Part shown: piece after piece, positions 55,576 to 64,000 of the stretch
Layout of the letters: every line of letters starts with the position of its first letter
How positions within the stretch are numbered: position 1 is the stretch's first letter
From: Bacteroides ilei
GTDB taxonomy: Bacteria > Bacteroidota > Bacteroidia > Bacteroidales > Bacteroidaceae
Assembly (NCBI RefSeq): GCF_900128495.1
Contig: NZ_LT635801.1
Coordinates: 445,997 to 509,996 of the forward strand
Direction: 5' to 3'
Length of the DNA stretch: 64,000 nt
Notes under the pieces: model-generated
Database searches by the model: none
Seen by the model: the letters and a program-made list of their open reading frames with translations, nothing else
Told to the model about the DNA's origin: nothing
Translations under genes and position numbers: made by a program

Positions 55576-57300
55576 TTAAATCTTCGAAATCCAGCCCGCA
55601 ACCTCATCTACCGTCGGGTTGGCCAGCTCCAATTTGTACTTCTTGTTAATGCCACAGATATCCTGGTGAAGTTTCTGAGGATTCACTTCCTTCATATCTG
55701 TTACAAGGTTATATCCTGCTTTCTGGAGGACAGGTACCCATGCTTCGGGTACACCCAGCTCCATGAATTTGGCCGGAGCATCTTTCGGGGCAACTTTTTC
55801 CGGACGCATCTGCGGGAAAAACAATACTTCCTGGATGTAGGTCTTGCCCGTCATCAGCATGACCAGACGGTCGATACCGATACCGATACCGCTGGTAGGA
55901 GGCATACCGTACTGCAGGGCACGCAGGAAGTCCTGATCGATAATCATCGCTTCATCGTCTCCCTTATCAGCCAGACGCATTTGTTCCTTGAAGCGTTCTT
56001 CCTGATCGATCGGATCGTTCAGTTCTGAATAAGCGTTAGCCAGTTCTTTTCCGTTTACCATCAGCTCGAAACGTTCGGTCAGTCCCGGTTTAGAGCGGTG
56101 CATCTTGGTCAGCGGTGACATTTCTACCGGATAATCGGTGATGAAGGTCGGTTGGATGAAGTTACCTTCGCAGAATTCACCGAAGATTTCGTCGATCAGT
56201 TTGCCCTTGCCCATGGTGTCGTCAATTTCCATATTCAGTTTCTGGCAGACTTCACGGATTTGAGCTTCGTCCATACCGTTCAGGTCGTAACCGGTTTTTT
56301 CCTTGATGGCGTCCAGGATCGGAAGACGACGGTAAGGAGCCTTGAAGCTGATGATTTTTCCGTCGATTTCGCGTTCCGGTTTACCGTTTACAGCAATGCA
56401 GACAGTCTCAAGCAGCTTTTCTGTAAACGACATCATCCAGTTGTAGTCCTTATATTGAACGTACAGCTCCATACAAGTGAATTCCGGATTGTGGCTGCGG
56501 TCCATACCTTCGTTACGGAAGTTCTTGCCTATTTCGTATACACCCTCAAATCCGCCTACGATGAGTCGTTTCAGATACAGCTCGGTAGCGATACGCATAT
56601 ACATATCGGTGTCGAGGGCATTGAAATGGGTAATGAATGGCTTGGCGCTGGCGCCGCCTGCAATGTTCTGTAGTGTCGGAGTTTCTACTTCAGTATATCC
56701 GGCTTCATCCAGAATGTGGCGGATGGTACGGATAACTGTTGCACGTTGCAGGAAGATATCTTTTACACCGTCGTTTACTATCAGGTCTACATAGCGCTGG
56801 CGGTAACGGAGTTCCGGGTCTTCGAATTTATCGTATGCCACTCCGTCTTTGTATTTTACAATCGGAAGCGGTTTGAGGGATTTGGAAAGTACCGTCAGCT
56901 TCTGGGCGTGGATGGAGACTTCCCCGGTCTGTGTACGGAACACGAAACCCTCGATACCGATAAAGTCACCCAGGTCAAGCAGGCGTTTGAATACTACATT
57001 ATATAGATCCTTGTTTTCGCCCGGACAGATATCGTCACGGGTGATATATACCTGAATACGACCTTTAGAGTCCTGTAATTCAATGAAAGACGCTTTTCCC
57101 ATTACACGACGTGACATGATACGTCCCGCAACGGATACTTTACGCGGTTCTGCATCGTCTTTGAATTCTGCTTTGATGTCTGTCGAAAAAGCATTGGTTA
57201 CATACTCGGCAGCAGGGTACGGATCGATGCCCATCGCTCTCAATTCATTCAGACTGTTGCGTCTGATTATCTCTTGTTCACTTAGTTCTAATACGTTCAT
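55576..57300 (-). CDS. lysS: Lysine-tRNA ligase, class II, with C-terminal extension
   Basis: LysS charges tRNA-Lys. An OB-fold anticodon-binding domain (about residues 50-150) precedes the class II catalytic core: motif 2 GKNFRNEGMDRSHNPEF and motif 3 GIGIGIDRLVMLMTG. The core ends at FFPQMRPE. About 70 residues then follow that E. coli LysS (505 residues) does not have. They include LGVPEAWVPVLQKAGYN and look like a small helical domain with a helix-hairpin-helix flavour. The extension is seen in Bacteroidetes-type LysS; its use is unknown to me. Confidence 0.96.
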   Translation of the reverse strand: MNVLELSEQEIIRRNSLNELRAMGIDPYPAAEYVTNAFSTDIKAEFKDDAEPRKVSVAGRIMSRRVMGKASFIELQDSKGRIQVYITRDDICPGENKDLYNVVFKRLLDLGDFIGIEGFVFRTQTGEVSIHAQKLTVLSKSLKPLPIVKYKDGVAYDKFEDPELRYRQRYVDLIVNDGVKDIFLQRATVIRTIRHILDEAGYTEVETPTLQNIAGGASAKPFITHFNALDTDMYMRIATELYLKRLIVGGFEGVYEIGKNFRNEGMDRSHNPEFTCMELYVQYKDYNWMMSFTEKLLETVCIAVNGKPEREIDGKIISFKAPYRRLPILDAIKEKTGYDLNGMDEAQIREVCQKLNMEIDDTMGKGKLIDEIFGEFCEGNFIQPTFITDYPVEMSPLTKMHRSKPGLTERFELMVNGKELANAYSELNDPIDQEERFKEQMRLADKGDDEAMIIDQDFLRALQYGMPPTSGIGIGIDRLVMLMTGKTYIQEVLFFPQMRPEKVAPKDAPAKFMELGVPEAWVPVLQKAGYNLVTDMKEVNPQKLHQDICGINKKYKLELANPTVDEVAGWISKI

Positions 57301-57327
57301 TGTTGATACATTAACTCAATTTCGCTA

Positions 57328-57335
57328 CAAAAATA
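57328..57335 (-). promoter_or_regulatory. -7 box for lysS
   Basis: The minus strand reads TATTTTTG, 27 bases before the lysS start. No clear -33 was found at the right spacing. Confidence 0.45.
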
Positions 57336-57498
57336 ACAAAGATTTTGCAATTCCTCCCTATGTTGGGCTACTTTTATTCCCAATCCGGCTTCAGGTGGCC
57401 TTCAGGCGTACATTTCCTTTAGAGGAACGGAGCGTACTGTGATCCATTTCTGAAAAATGACTTGATCTTTTACCGTAAAGTTCCTGGCGTTCATAGTC

Positions 57499-57575
57499 AA
57501 AAGCCTTGACGTTTTCATGAGAAGATCTTGAATTTTTCGGGAAAAGATCTTGAACTTTCCAGAAAAGACCTTGAA
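57499..57575. repeat. Phased short repeats between lysS and hppA
   Basis: The 312-base gap between lysS and the hppA stop holds four copies of AAAAGATCTTGAA-like sequence, starting at about 57499, 57520, 57542 and 57563. The spacing is 21-22 bases, or about two helical turns. The first copy has lost one base. Read on the minus strand they encode a repeated F-K-x-F-S-x-K pattern in a short open frame. The rest of the gap holds only the lysS promoter box. Confidence 0.75.
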
Positions 57576-57612
57576 GAATTTCCGGGTACCTTTCGGATGG
57601 TTCCGGAAGGGG

Positions 57613-59817
57613 TCAGAACAGGCTGAACGATATGGTAAGACCGGCCATGACAATGGCCACCATGCTCATCAGCTTGATGAGGATGTTCAGGCTCGGTCCG
57701 GATGTATCCTTGAAGGGGTCGCCCACCGTATCGCCTACTACCGTAGCTTTATGCACTTCACTGCCTTTTCCTCCGAAGTTCCCTTCTTCCACGTATTTCT
57801 TCGCGTTGTCCCAGGCGCCGCCGGCGTTGGCCATGAAGACGGCCAGTACGAAACCTGCCGACAGGCCTCCTACCAGCAGTCCGATAACTCCGGGAACCCC
57901 GAATATGAGTCCGGTGAGGATAGGGGCGATGATGGCCAGGACGGAGGGGAATATCATTTCATGCTGCGCTCCGATGGTGGAGATCTGTACGCAGCGGGCA
58001 TAGTCGGGTTCGGCTTTCCCTTCCAGTATGCCTTTGATTTCACGGAACTGGCGGCGCACTTCCTCTACCATATGGGCTGCCGCCCGTCCTACGGCATTCA
58101 TCGTCAGTCCGCAGAACAGGAAAGCCATCATACTGCCGATGAACATGCCGGAAAGTACTTTCGGGTTCATCAGTGTCACGTCATAGTAATACATGAAGTC
58201 GGTGAAGCTTGCCTTCTGTATTTCAACGCTGGTACCGTCGGGAAGTGCCAGCAGGTCGGTCCCTATCCGTTCCAGTCCGATCCGTATCTCTTCTATATAG
58301 GAGGCCAGCAGGGCAAGGCCTGTCAGGGCTGCCGAGCCGATGGCGAACCCTTTTCCGGTTGCGGCTGTAGTGTTTCCAAGGGAATCAAGCGCATCGGTGC
58401 GCCGGCGTACCTCTTCTCCCAGTCCGCTCATTTCGGCGTTACCTCCAGCATTGTCGGCAATGGGGCCGTAAGCATCGGTAGCCAAGGTAATACCCAGCGT
58501 GGAAAGCATTCCTACCGCTGCGATTCCTATACCGTACAGTCCCATGCCTATGTTCGTCAGGTCGAATCCGGATGCCAGCCAGTAGGACAGGATGATGCCT
58601 GCCACTACGGCGATGACGGGAATGGTGGTAGATATCATACCCAGGCCGATACCCGAGATGACTACCGTGGCAGGTCCTGTTTTACCACTTTCCGATAATT
58701 TTCGGGTGGGCTTGTAGGATTGGGAAGTGTAGTATTCGGTCGACTGTCCGATGATGATGCCTACTACCAGTCCGATAACTACGGCAAAGGCGATGTTCAG
58801 CCAGTTGGTTATATCCAGCAGCCATAGAATGAAGAATGTGGCTGCTACAATCAGGATGGCGCTCAGGTTGGTGCCGAACGAAAGTGACCGGAGCAGGTCT
58901 TTCATGTGGGCGTCTTCGCGCGTGCGTACCGAAAATATACCTATCATGGAGAGGATGATGCCCACAGCTGCAATCAGCATCGGGGCGATGACAGCCTTGA
59001 ACTGCATGGATGTGTCGCCGCTCCCGATGAAGGCAGCCGCTCCCAAAGCGGCCGTTGCCAGGATGGATCCGCAGTAGGATTCATACAGGTCGGCTCCCAT
59101 ACCGGCTACGTCACCCACGTTGTCTCCCACATTGTCGGCTATGGTTGCCGGATTGCGCGGGTCGTCTTCGGGGATACCGGCTTCCACCTTTCCTACGAGG
59201 TCGGCCCCTACATCGGCGGCTTTCGTATAGATGCCTCCGCCTACACGGGCGAAGAGGGCCTGTGTAGATGCCCCCATTCCGAAGGTGAGCATGGTGGTTG
59301 TGATAATGCAGAGCTTGGCTGTCGGGTTATTCCCGTCGTCGGGGATGAAATGGTCCAGCAGGATGTACCAGAATGAGATGTCAAGCAGTCCGAGACCTAC
59401 TACCACCAGTCCCATGACGGCCCCGCTCCGGAAAGCGATCCTCAGTCCCTTGTTCAGCGAACTGCGTGCGGCATTGGCTGTGCGGGCGGAGGCATATGTG
59501 GCGGTTTTCATTCCAAGGAATCCCGACAGGCCGGAAAAGAAGCCTCCGGTAAGGAAAGCTACGGGTACCCAATGGTTCTGCAGGTTGAATCCGTAGGCCA
59601 TGATGGAGAACAGGATAACCAGTCCGAGAAAGACCAGGGTCACTACTTTGTATTGTTGTTTCAGGTATGACATCGCTCCCTGGCGCACATGGGAGGCAAT
59701 CTGTTGCATGCGGGCTGTTCCTTCGCTTTCGCGCATCATTTGCCGGTAGAAATACCATGCCAGCAAAAGGGCTGAAATGGAAGCTGCAGGTATCAGCCAG
59801 AACAATGGAGTTTCCAT
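57613..59817 (-). CDS. hppA: Membrane-bound ion-pumping pyrophosphatase, K+-dependent type
   Basis: The 734-residue protein has about 16 membrane helices and the M-PPase active-site motifs: [20 protein letters not shown], then [17 protein letters not shown] and a final [13 protein letters not shown]. It hydrolyses pyrophosphate and pumps Na+, H+ or both. [10 protein letters not shown] has Ala where K+-independent enzymes have Lys, which marks the K+-dependent group. I recall that a Bacteroides vulgatus member pumps both Na+ and H+; ion specificity is not provable here. It is divergent from acn with a full promoter upstream. Confidence 0.95.
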   Translation of the reverse strand: METPLFWLIPAASISALLLAWYFYRQMMRESEGTARMQQIASHVRQGAMSYLKQQYKVVTLVFLGLVILFSIMAYGFNLQNHWVPVAFLTGGFFSGLSGFLGMKTATYASARTANAARSSLNKGLRIAFRSGAVMGLVVVGLGLLDISFWYILLDHFIPDDGNNPTAKLCIITTTMLTFGMGASTQALFARVGGGIYTKAADVGADLVGKVEAGIPEDDPRNPATIADNVGDNVGDVAGMGADLYESYCGSILATAALGAAAFIGSGDTSMQFKAVIAPMLIAAVGIILSMIGIFSVRTREDAHMKDLLRSLSFGTNLSAILIVAATFFILWLLDITNWLNIAFAVVIGLVVGIIIGQSTEYYTSQSYKPTRKLSESGKTGPATVVISGIGLGMISTTIPVIAVVAGIILSYWLASGFDLTNIGMGLYGIGIAAVGMLSTLGITLATDAYGPIADNAGGNAEMSGLGEEVRRRTDALDSLGNTTAATGKGFAIGSAALTGLALLASYIEEIRIGLERIGTDLLALPDGTSVEIQKASFTDFMYYYDVTLMNPKVLSGMFIGSMMAFLFCGLTMNAVGRAAAHMVEEVRRQFREIKGILEGKAEPDYARCVQISTIGAQHEMIFPSVLAIIAPILTGLIFGVPGVIGLLVGGLSAGFVLAVFMANAGGAWDNAKKYVEEGNFGGKGSEVHKATVVGDTVGDPFKDTSGPSLNILIKLMSMVAIVMAGLTISFSLF

Positions 59818-59843
59818 ATGAAAAGATGTTTAAGGTTTATCTT

Positions 59844-59874
59844 CAAATATAAAGATTATATGCCGACATGCAAA
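59844..59874 (-). promoter_or_regulatory. Promoter for hppA
   Basis: The minus strand reads TTTG at 59874-59871, a 19-base spacer, then TATATTTG at 59851-59844. It is 26 bases before the hppA start codon. Confidence 0.75.
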
Positions 59875-60015
59875 TTTTCAATGTGAAAAATTTGTTTAAA
59901 AGGACAAACAGGCTTCTTTTTGTTACAATTTTACTTTTTGTTTTGCTTTTAATTATGATATTTATGCAAAAAAGGCTGCTTTAATTGTAAATCGGATAAT
60001 TTTATCCAGTTTTTG

Positions 60016-60047
60016 TTGAATATTGTATCGGGAAGTTTGTATATTTG
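60016..60047 (+). promoter_or_regulatory. Promoter for the acn-icd-gltA operon
   Basis: TTG at 60016-60018 precedes TATATTTG at 60040-60047 by 21 bases, 32 bases before the acn start codon. Confidence 0.72.
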
Positions 60048-60079
60048 CGGTCTGACAAAAAGTTATAAATTATATTGAA

Positions 60080-62338
60080 ATGGTTTACGATATTGAAATG
60101 TTGAGGCAATTCTATTCGTCTTATGCAGAAAAAGTAGAGAATGCCCGTAACAATTTGGGAAGAGCTATGACATTGGCGGAGAAAATCCTCTATGCACATC
60201 TATATAATCCGGAAAAATTGGCGGCTTTTCGTCGTGGGGAAGACTATGTCGATTTCCGTCCCGACCGGGTAGCCATGCAGGATGCAACGGCCCAGATGGC
60301 TTTGCTACAGTTCATGAATGCAGGGAAAGAGACGTCGGCCGTTCCGGCTACAGTTCACTGTGACCATCTGATACAGGCCTATAAAGGTGTGAAGGTGGAT
60401 CTGCCTGCCGCCTGTGAAACGAATAAGGAGGTGTATGATTTCCTGAAAAGTGTAGCCTCACGTTATGGCATAGGATTCTGGCGTCCGGGAGCCGGTATCA
60501 TCCATCAGGTTGTCCTTGAAAATTATGCGTTTCCTGGCGGTATGATGGTGGGGACCGATTCGCATACCCCGAATGCCGGAGGCCTTGGAATGATAGCTAT
60601 CGGTGTGGGAGGTGCCGATGCCGTGGATGTCATGACCGGTATGGAATGGGAACTGAAGATGCCTAAGCTGATAGGTGTGAAGCTGAACGGAAAACTGGAG
60701 GGATGGGCCGCTCCGAAGGACGTGATCTTGAAACTGGCCGGTATCCTGACTGTCAAAGGGGCAACCAATGCCATCATCGAATATTTTGGCGAAGGAACTG
60801 CTTCCTTGTCGGCTACCGGTAAGGCTACCATCTGTAATATGGGGGCCGAAGTAGGGGCAACCACATCGCTGTTCCCATTTGACGAGGAAATGAAAAAGTA
60901 TCTTTGTGCCACCGGTCGTGAGGAAGTGGCTGCGATGGCGGAAGCGAACAAAGACAGTCTGAAGGCGGACGATGAAGTCCTGTCTGATCCGGAGAACTAT
61001 TACGACCGTATCATCGAGATCGACCTGTCTTCGCTGGAACCATATATCAACGGACCGTTTACGCCGGATGCTGCCTGCCCGATTTCAGAATTCGCCGCCA
61101 AAGTAAAGTCGAACGGATATCCGCAGCGTATGGAAGTGGGGCTGATAGGATCTTGTACCAATTCTTCGTATCAGGACTTGAGCCGGGCGGCGTCACTCGC
61201 ACGTCAGGTAAAGGCGAAGGGACTGAAGATGGCTTCGCCGCTGATTATCAATCCGGGTTCGGAACAGGTATATTGCACTTCCGAGCGTGACGGTATGATT
61301 GCCGATTTCGAGGCGGTAGGCGGTGTGATCATGACCAATGCCTGCGGTCCTTGCATTGGCCAGTGGAAACGTGTGACGGACGATCCTACGAGGGCCAATT
61401 CCATTGTCACCTCATTTAACCGTAACTTTGCCAAACGTGCCGACGGTAATCCGAATACCCATGCGTTTGTGGCTTCTCCTGAACTGGCGATGGCATTGAC
61501 CATAGCAGGTGACCTGTGTTTCAATCCGCTGACGGATACCTTGACAAACGAAAAAGGTGAGCAGGTGAAGTTGGATGCGCCTGTGGGCGATACCTTGCCG
61601 GCCAAAGGATTTACGGTAGACGACAACGGTTATGTGGCTCCGGCTGCCGACGGAAAGAATGTGAGTATTTCCATTGATCCGGAATCCCAACGCCTGCAGA
61701 AGCTGGTTCCGTTTGCTCCGTGGGACGGGAAAGACCTTATAGACATGCCGCTGCTGATCAAGACACAGGGCAAGTGTACCACCGACCATATTTCCATGGC
61801 GGGCCCGTGGCTGCGTTTCCGCGGACATCTGGAAAACATTTCCGACAATATGCTGATGGGAGCGGTCAATGCCTTCAACGGAAAGACCAACAGTGTGTAT
61901 AACAGTCTGACCGGTGGGTATGAAGCGGTCTCAGCGGTAGCCAAACAGTATAAGGCGAAAGGAATCTCATCCATTGTTGTAGCCGAAGAAAATTATGGGG
62001 AAGGTTCGAGCCGCGAGCATGCCGCAATGGAGCCTCGGTTCCTGAACGTGAAGGCTATCCTGGCCAAGAGTTTCGCCCGTATTCATGAAACGAACCTGAA
62101 GAAACAGGGTATGCTGGCACTGACGTTTGTCAATAAGGACGACTATGACAAGGTGCAGGAGCATGACCGTATCTCTGTTCTCGGACTGGATACATTTGCA
62201 CCCGGAAAGCCTCTGAAGGTAGTGCTGCGCCATGAAGACGGTACGAGCGATACCATTGAAGCTTCCCATACATATAATGATATGCAGATTGCCTGGTTCC
62301 GTGCCGGTTCTGCTTTGAATACATTCAGAAAACAATAA
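60080..62338 (+). CDS. acn: Aconitate hydratase (mitochondrial-like)
   Basis: Aconitase converts citrate to isocitrate with a 4Fe-4S cluster. The cluster cysteines are visible in [10 protein letters not shown] and [10 protein letters not shown]. The [14 protein letters not shown] substrate loop lies near residue 155 and the C-terminal swivel domain has [18 protein letters not shown]. The 752-residue length is that of the mitochondrial-like group, which was described from Bacteroides fragilis, rather than the longer AcnA (about 890). icd starts 10 bases downstream and gltA follows, forming an operon for the citrate-to-2-oxoglutarate branch. Confidence 0.97.
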   Translation: MVYDIEMLRQFYSSYAEKVENARNNLGRAMTLAEKILYAHLYNPEKLAAFRRGEDYVDFRPDRVAMQDATAQMALLQFMNAGKETSAVPATVHCDHLIQAYKGVKVDLPAACETNKEVYDFLKSVASRYGIGFWRPGAGIIHQVVLENYAFPGGMMVGTDSHTPNAGGLGMIAIGVGGADAVDVMTGMEWELKMPKLIGVKLNGKLEGWAAPKDVILKLAGILTVKGATNAIIEYFGEGTASLSATGKATICNMGAEVGATTSLFPFDEEMKKYLCATGREEVAAMAEANKDSLKADDEVLSDPENYYDRIIEIDLSSLEPYINGPFTPDAACPISEFAAKVKSNGYPQRMEVGLIGSCTNSSYQDLSRAASLARQVKAKGLKMASPLIINPGSEQVYCTSERDGMIADFEAVGGVIMTNACGPCIGQWKRVTDDPTRANSIVTSFNRNFAKRADGNPNTHAFVASPELAMALTIAGDLCFNPLTDTLTNEKGEQVKLDAPVGDTLPAKGFTVDDNGYVAPAADGKNVSISIDPESQRLQKLVPFAPWDGKDLIDMPLLIKTQGKCTTDHISMAGPWLRFRGHLENISDNMLMGAVNAFNGKTNSVYNSLTGGYEAVSAVAKQYKAKGISSIVVAEENYGEGSSREHAAMEPRFLNVKAILAKSFARIHETNLKKQGMLALTFVNKDDYDKVQEHDRISVLGLDTFAPGKPLKVVLRHEDGTSDTIEASHTYNDMQIAWFRAGSALNTFRKQ

Positions 62339-62348
62339 ATCCGATTCT

Positions 62349-63608
62349 ATGAGTAAAGTATATATGCAAGACGGTCGGCTGGTAGTGCCCGACTGTGTGA
62401 CCATCCCTTTCATTGAAGGCGACGGTGTAGGAGCCGAAATCACTCCGGTTTGTCAGAAGATTGTCAACGAGGCCGTGAAACTGGCCTATGGAGGAAAACG
62501 TTCCATCGAATGGAAAGAAGTGCTGGCCGGCGGTAAGGCGTTTGAAAAGACAGGCGAATGGCTGCCCGAAGCGACGATGGACGCTTTCCGTGAATACCTG
62601 GTAGGAATCAAGGGTCCGCTTACCACGCCTGTAGGCGGCGGTATCCGTTCCTTGAATGTGGCCTTGCGCCAGACACTCGACCTGTATGTCTGCCTGCGTC
62701 CGGTACGTTGGTTCAAGGGGGTAGTATCTCCGGTAAAGGAACCTCAGAAAGTGGATATGCATATTTTCCGTGAAAATACGGAAGATATCTATGCCGGAAT
62801 AGAATGGGAACAGGGAACTCCGGAAGCGGAAAAGTTCTATACGTTCCTGCGTGACGAAATGGGAGTGACCAAGGTACGTTTCCCAAAGACTTCATCTTTC
62901 GGTGTGAAGCCTGTATCTGTGGAAGGAACCCAGCGTCTGGTACGTTCGGCTATCAGCTATGCCCTGGAACATCAGTTGCCTTCCGTTACATTGGTGCATA
63001 AGGGGAATATCATGAAGTTTACCGAAGGAGGATTCAAGCGTTGGGGCTACGAAGTAGCCGAAAAGGAATTCGCCGGCAAGACATTCACCATGAACCAATA
63101 TGAAAAGGTAAAGAAGGATCTGGGTGAAGAATCGGCGAAAGCCGCTTTGGCTGAGGCCGTCAATACCGGCAAGCTGATTGTCAAGGACTGTATTGCGGAT
63201 GCGTTTCTGCAGAATACCCTGCTCATTCCGGAGGAATATTCCGTGATTGCCACATTGAACCTGAACGGCGACTATATCTCCGACCAGCTTGCTGCGATGG
63301 TGGGTGGCATCGGTATTGCACCGGGAGCCAATATCAATTACCTTACAGGACATGCCATTTTTGAGGCTACCCATGGTACGGCACCTAACATTGCCGGGAA
63401 GAACATAGTCAACCCGTGTTCGTTGCTGCTGTCTTCGGTCATGATGCTCGAATATCTGGGATGGAAGGAGGCCGGACAGTTGATTACCGGTGCGCTTGAA
63501 AAGGCCTTCGGAGAAGGAAAGGCCACCAATGATCTGGCCCGCTTCATGCCGGACGGACAGTCTCTTGGAACTGTTGAGTTCGGTGATTGTGTGATCGATT
63601 TTTTATAA
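62349..63608 (+). CDS. icd: Isocitrate dehydrogenase (NADP type)
   Basis: Icd oxidises isocitrate to 2-oxoglutarate, with CO2 and reduced nucleotide. The substrate-binding [13 protein letters not shown] holds the regulatory Ser, which is phosphorylated in E. coli. [27 protein letters not shown] and the coenzyme-side [10 protein letters not shown] are present. The 419 residues and these motifs fit the homodimeric E. coli-like enzyme. The reach for NADP over NAD is inferred from that likeness. It sits 10 bases after acn and 38 before gltA. Confidence 0.95.
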   Translation: MSKVYMQDGRLVVPDCVTIPFIEGDGVGAEITPVCQKIVNEAVKLAYGGKRSIEWKEVLAGGKAFEKTGEWLPEATMDAFREYLVGIKGPLTTPVGGGIRSLNVALRQTLDLYVCLRPVRWFKGVVSPVKEPQKVDMHIFRENTEDIYAGIEWEQGTPEAEKFYTFLRDEMGVTKVRFPKTSSFGVKPVSVEGTQRLVRSAISYALEHQLPSVTLVHKGNIMKFTEGGFKRWGYEVAEKEFAGKTFTMNQYEKVKKDLGEESAKAALAEAVNTGKLIVKDCIADAFLQNTLLIPEEYSVIATLNLNGDYISDQLAAMVGGIGIAPGANINYLTGHAIFEATHGTAPNIAGKNIVNPCSLLLSSVMMLEYLGWKEAGQLITGALEKAFGEGKATNDLARFMPDGQSLGTVEFGDCVIDFL

Positions 63609-63646
63609 TAGAAGTTTAACCAATTCCTGCGTAACACTGAGAATCT

Positions 63647-64000
63647 ATGAAAAAGGAATATGTTGTATATAAACTCTCGGAATGTGCAAAACATGCATGC
63701 CGTATCGATAATGAGCTTTTTACCAAATATAATGTAAAGCGCGGACTCCGTAATGAAGACGGGACCGGAGTACTGGTAGGTCTGACCAAGATCGGTAATG
63801 TGGTGGGTTATGAAAGAACCGACCAGGGACTGAAGGCGATTCCCGGCAAGCTGTTCTATCGCGGATACGACCTGGAAGACATTGCCCATGCCTTGCTGAA
63901 GGAAAAACGTTTCGGCTTTGAAGAGGTGGCCTATCTGTTGCTTTCGGGTGAGCTTCCTGATTCTGAGCAGCTGGCTTCCTTCAAGGAACTGATCAATGAC
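63647..64000 (+). CDS. gltA: Citrate synthase, 3' truncated by the window
   Basis: The first 118 codons are present, and the frame runs past the window end. Motifs of the N-terminal part are visible: GLKAIPGKLFYRGYDLEDIA followed by a FEEVAYLLLSGELP segment, the standard start of citrate synthase. The enzyme joins acetyl-CoA and oxaloacetate. The extended N-terminus before GLTKIGNV is longer than in the small Gram-positive enzymes. The catalytic residues are beyond the window. Position after acn and icd makes the identification secure. Confidence 0.93.
   Translation, partial: MKKEYVVYKLSECAKHACRIDNELFTKYNVKRGLRNEDGTGVLVGLTKIGNVVGYERTDQGLKAIPGKLFYRGYDLEDIAHALLKEKRFGFEEVAYLLLSGELPDSEQLASFKELIND

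Noticed and set aside
57402..57653. 83-codon minus-strand frame between lysS and hppA as a real gene
   Set aside because: It overlaps the end of hppA and consists largely of the short DNA repeat; I list the repeat but do not call a protein.

Overview
The window reads as a chromosomal segment from a Bacteroidaceae gut bacterium (Bacteroides or Phocaeicola). The signs are repeated -7 boxes of the form TAnnTTTG, frequent weak ribosome binding sites, a SusC/SusD pair, secreted glycoside hydrolases, a Bacteroidetes-type M49 peptidase with HECLGH, and an acn-icd-gltA operon. Genus and species cannot be fixed from this sequence alone.

Layout. 1-4.3 kb: 5'-truncated dipeptidyl peptidase III, an AlkD-like protein, a Fur-family regulator and purA. 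4.3-7.4 kb: a large secreted beta-helix protein on the minus strand. 7.6-11.7 kb: an ABC-F ATPase and an M13 metallopeptidase lipoprotein. 11.8-13.7 kb: three small envelope proteins (beta-barrel-like, DUF4136-like, DUF4251-like). 14.0-19.6 kb, minus strand: aminotransferase, BAX-inhibitor-1-like protein, ribBA, an LptF/LptG-type permease and a START-like protein. 19.8-20.1 kb: two identical CAU-anticodon tRNAs. 20.3-30.3 kb: pfkA, a HAD phosphatase, a CBM9-like secreted protein, a nitroreductase, a sodium-pumping decarboxylase operon (oadG-oadA-oadB), pgk and a GH43 enzyme. 30.5-39.8 kb: a MATE transporter, ffh, a NamZ/DUF1343 protein, an HD-domain protein, lptD, ung and asnA.

40.0-52.2 kb: tRNA-Arg(CCG), then an A+T-richer accessory block: SusC, SusD, a GH43 enzyme and a GH67 alpha-glucuronidase, which points to glucuronoxylan or arabinoxylan use. 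The GH43 gene is doubly broken. It has a frameshift, and a complete 2,600-bp IS66-family element sits in it with a perfect 8-bp target duplication (GCTTCTGG); removing the element and one duplication rejoins the frame exactly. Behind GH67 lies 441 bp without a gene, holding a promoter-like box and strong hairpins.

52.3-64 kb: core metabolism, namely a HAD phosphatase, pgi, gpsA, lysS, a membrane pyrophosphatase (hppA), and then acn-icd-gltA on the plus strand with gltA cut by the window end. Together the genes cover glycolysis (pfkA, pgi, pgk), the citrate-to-2-oxoglutarate branch, and two ion pumps driven by decarboxylation and pyrophosphate. I found no CRISPR array, no recognisable defence island, no prophage, and no clearly new multi-gene system. 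The best leads are the broken xylan locus, a candidate structured RNA at about 52.0-52.2 kb, a phased short repeat upstream of lysS, and several proteins with unusual extensions or motifs.
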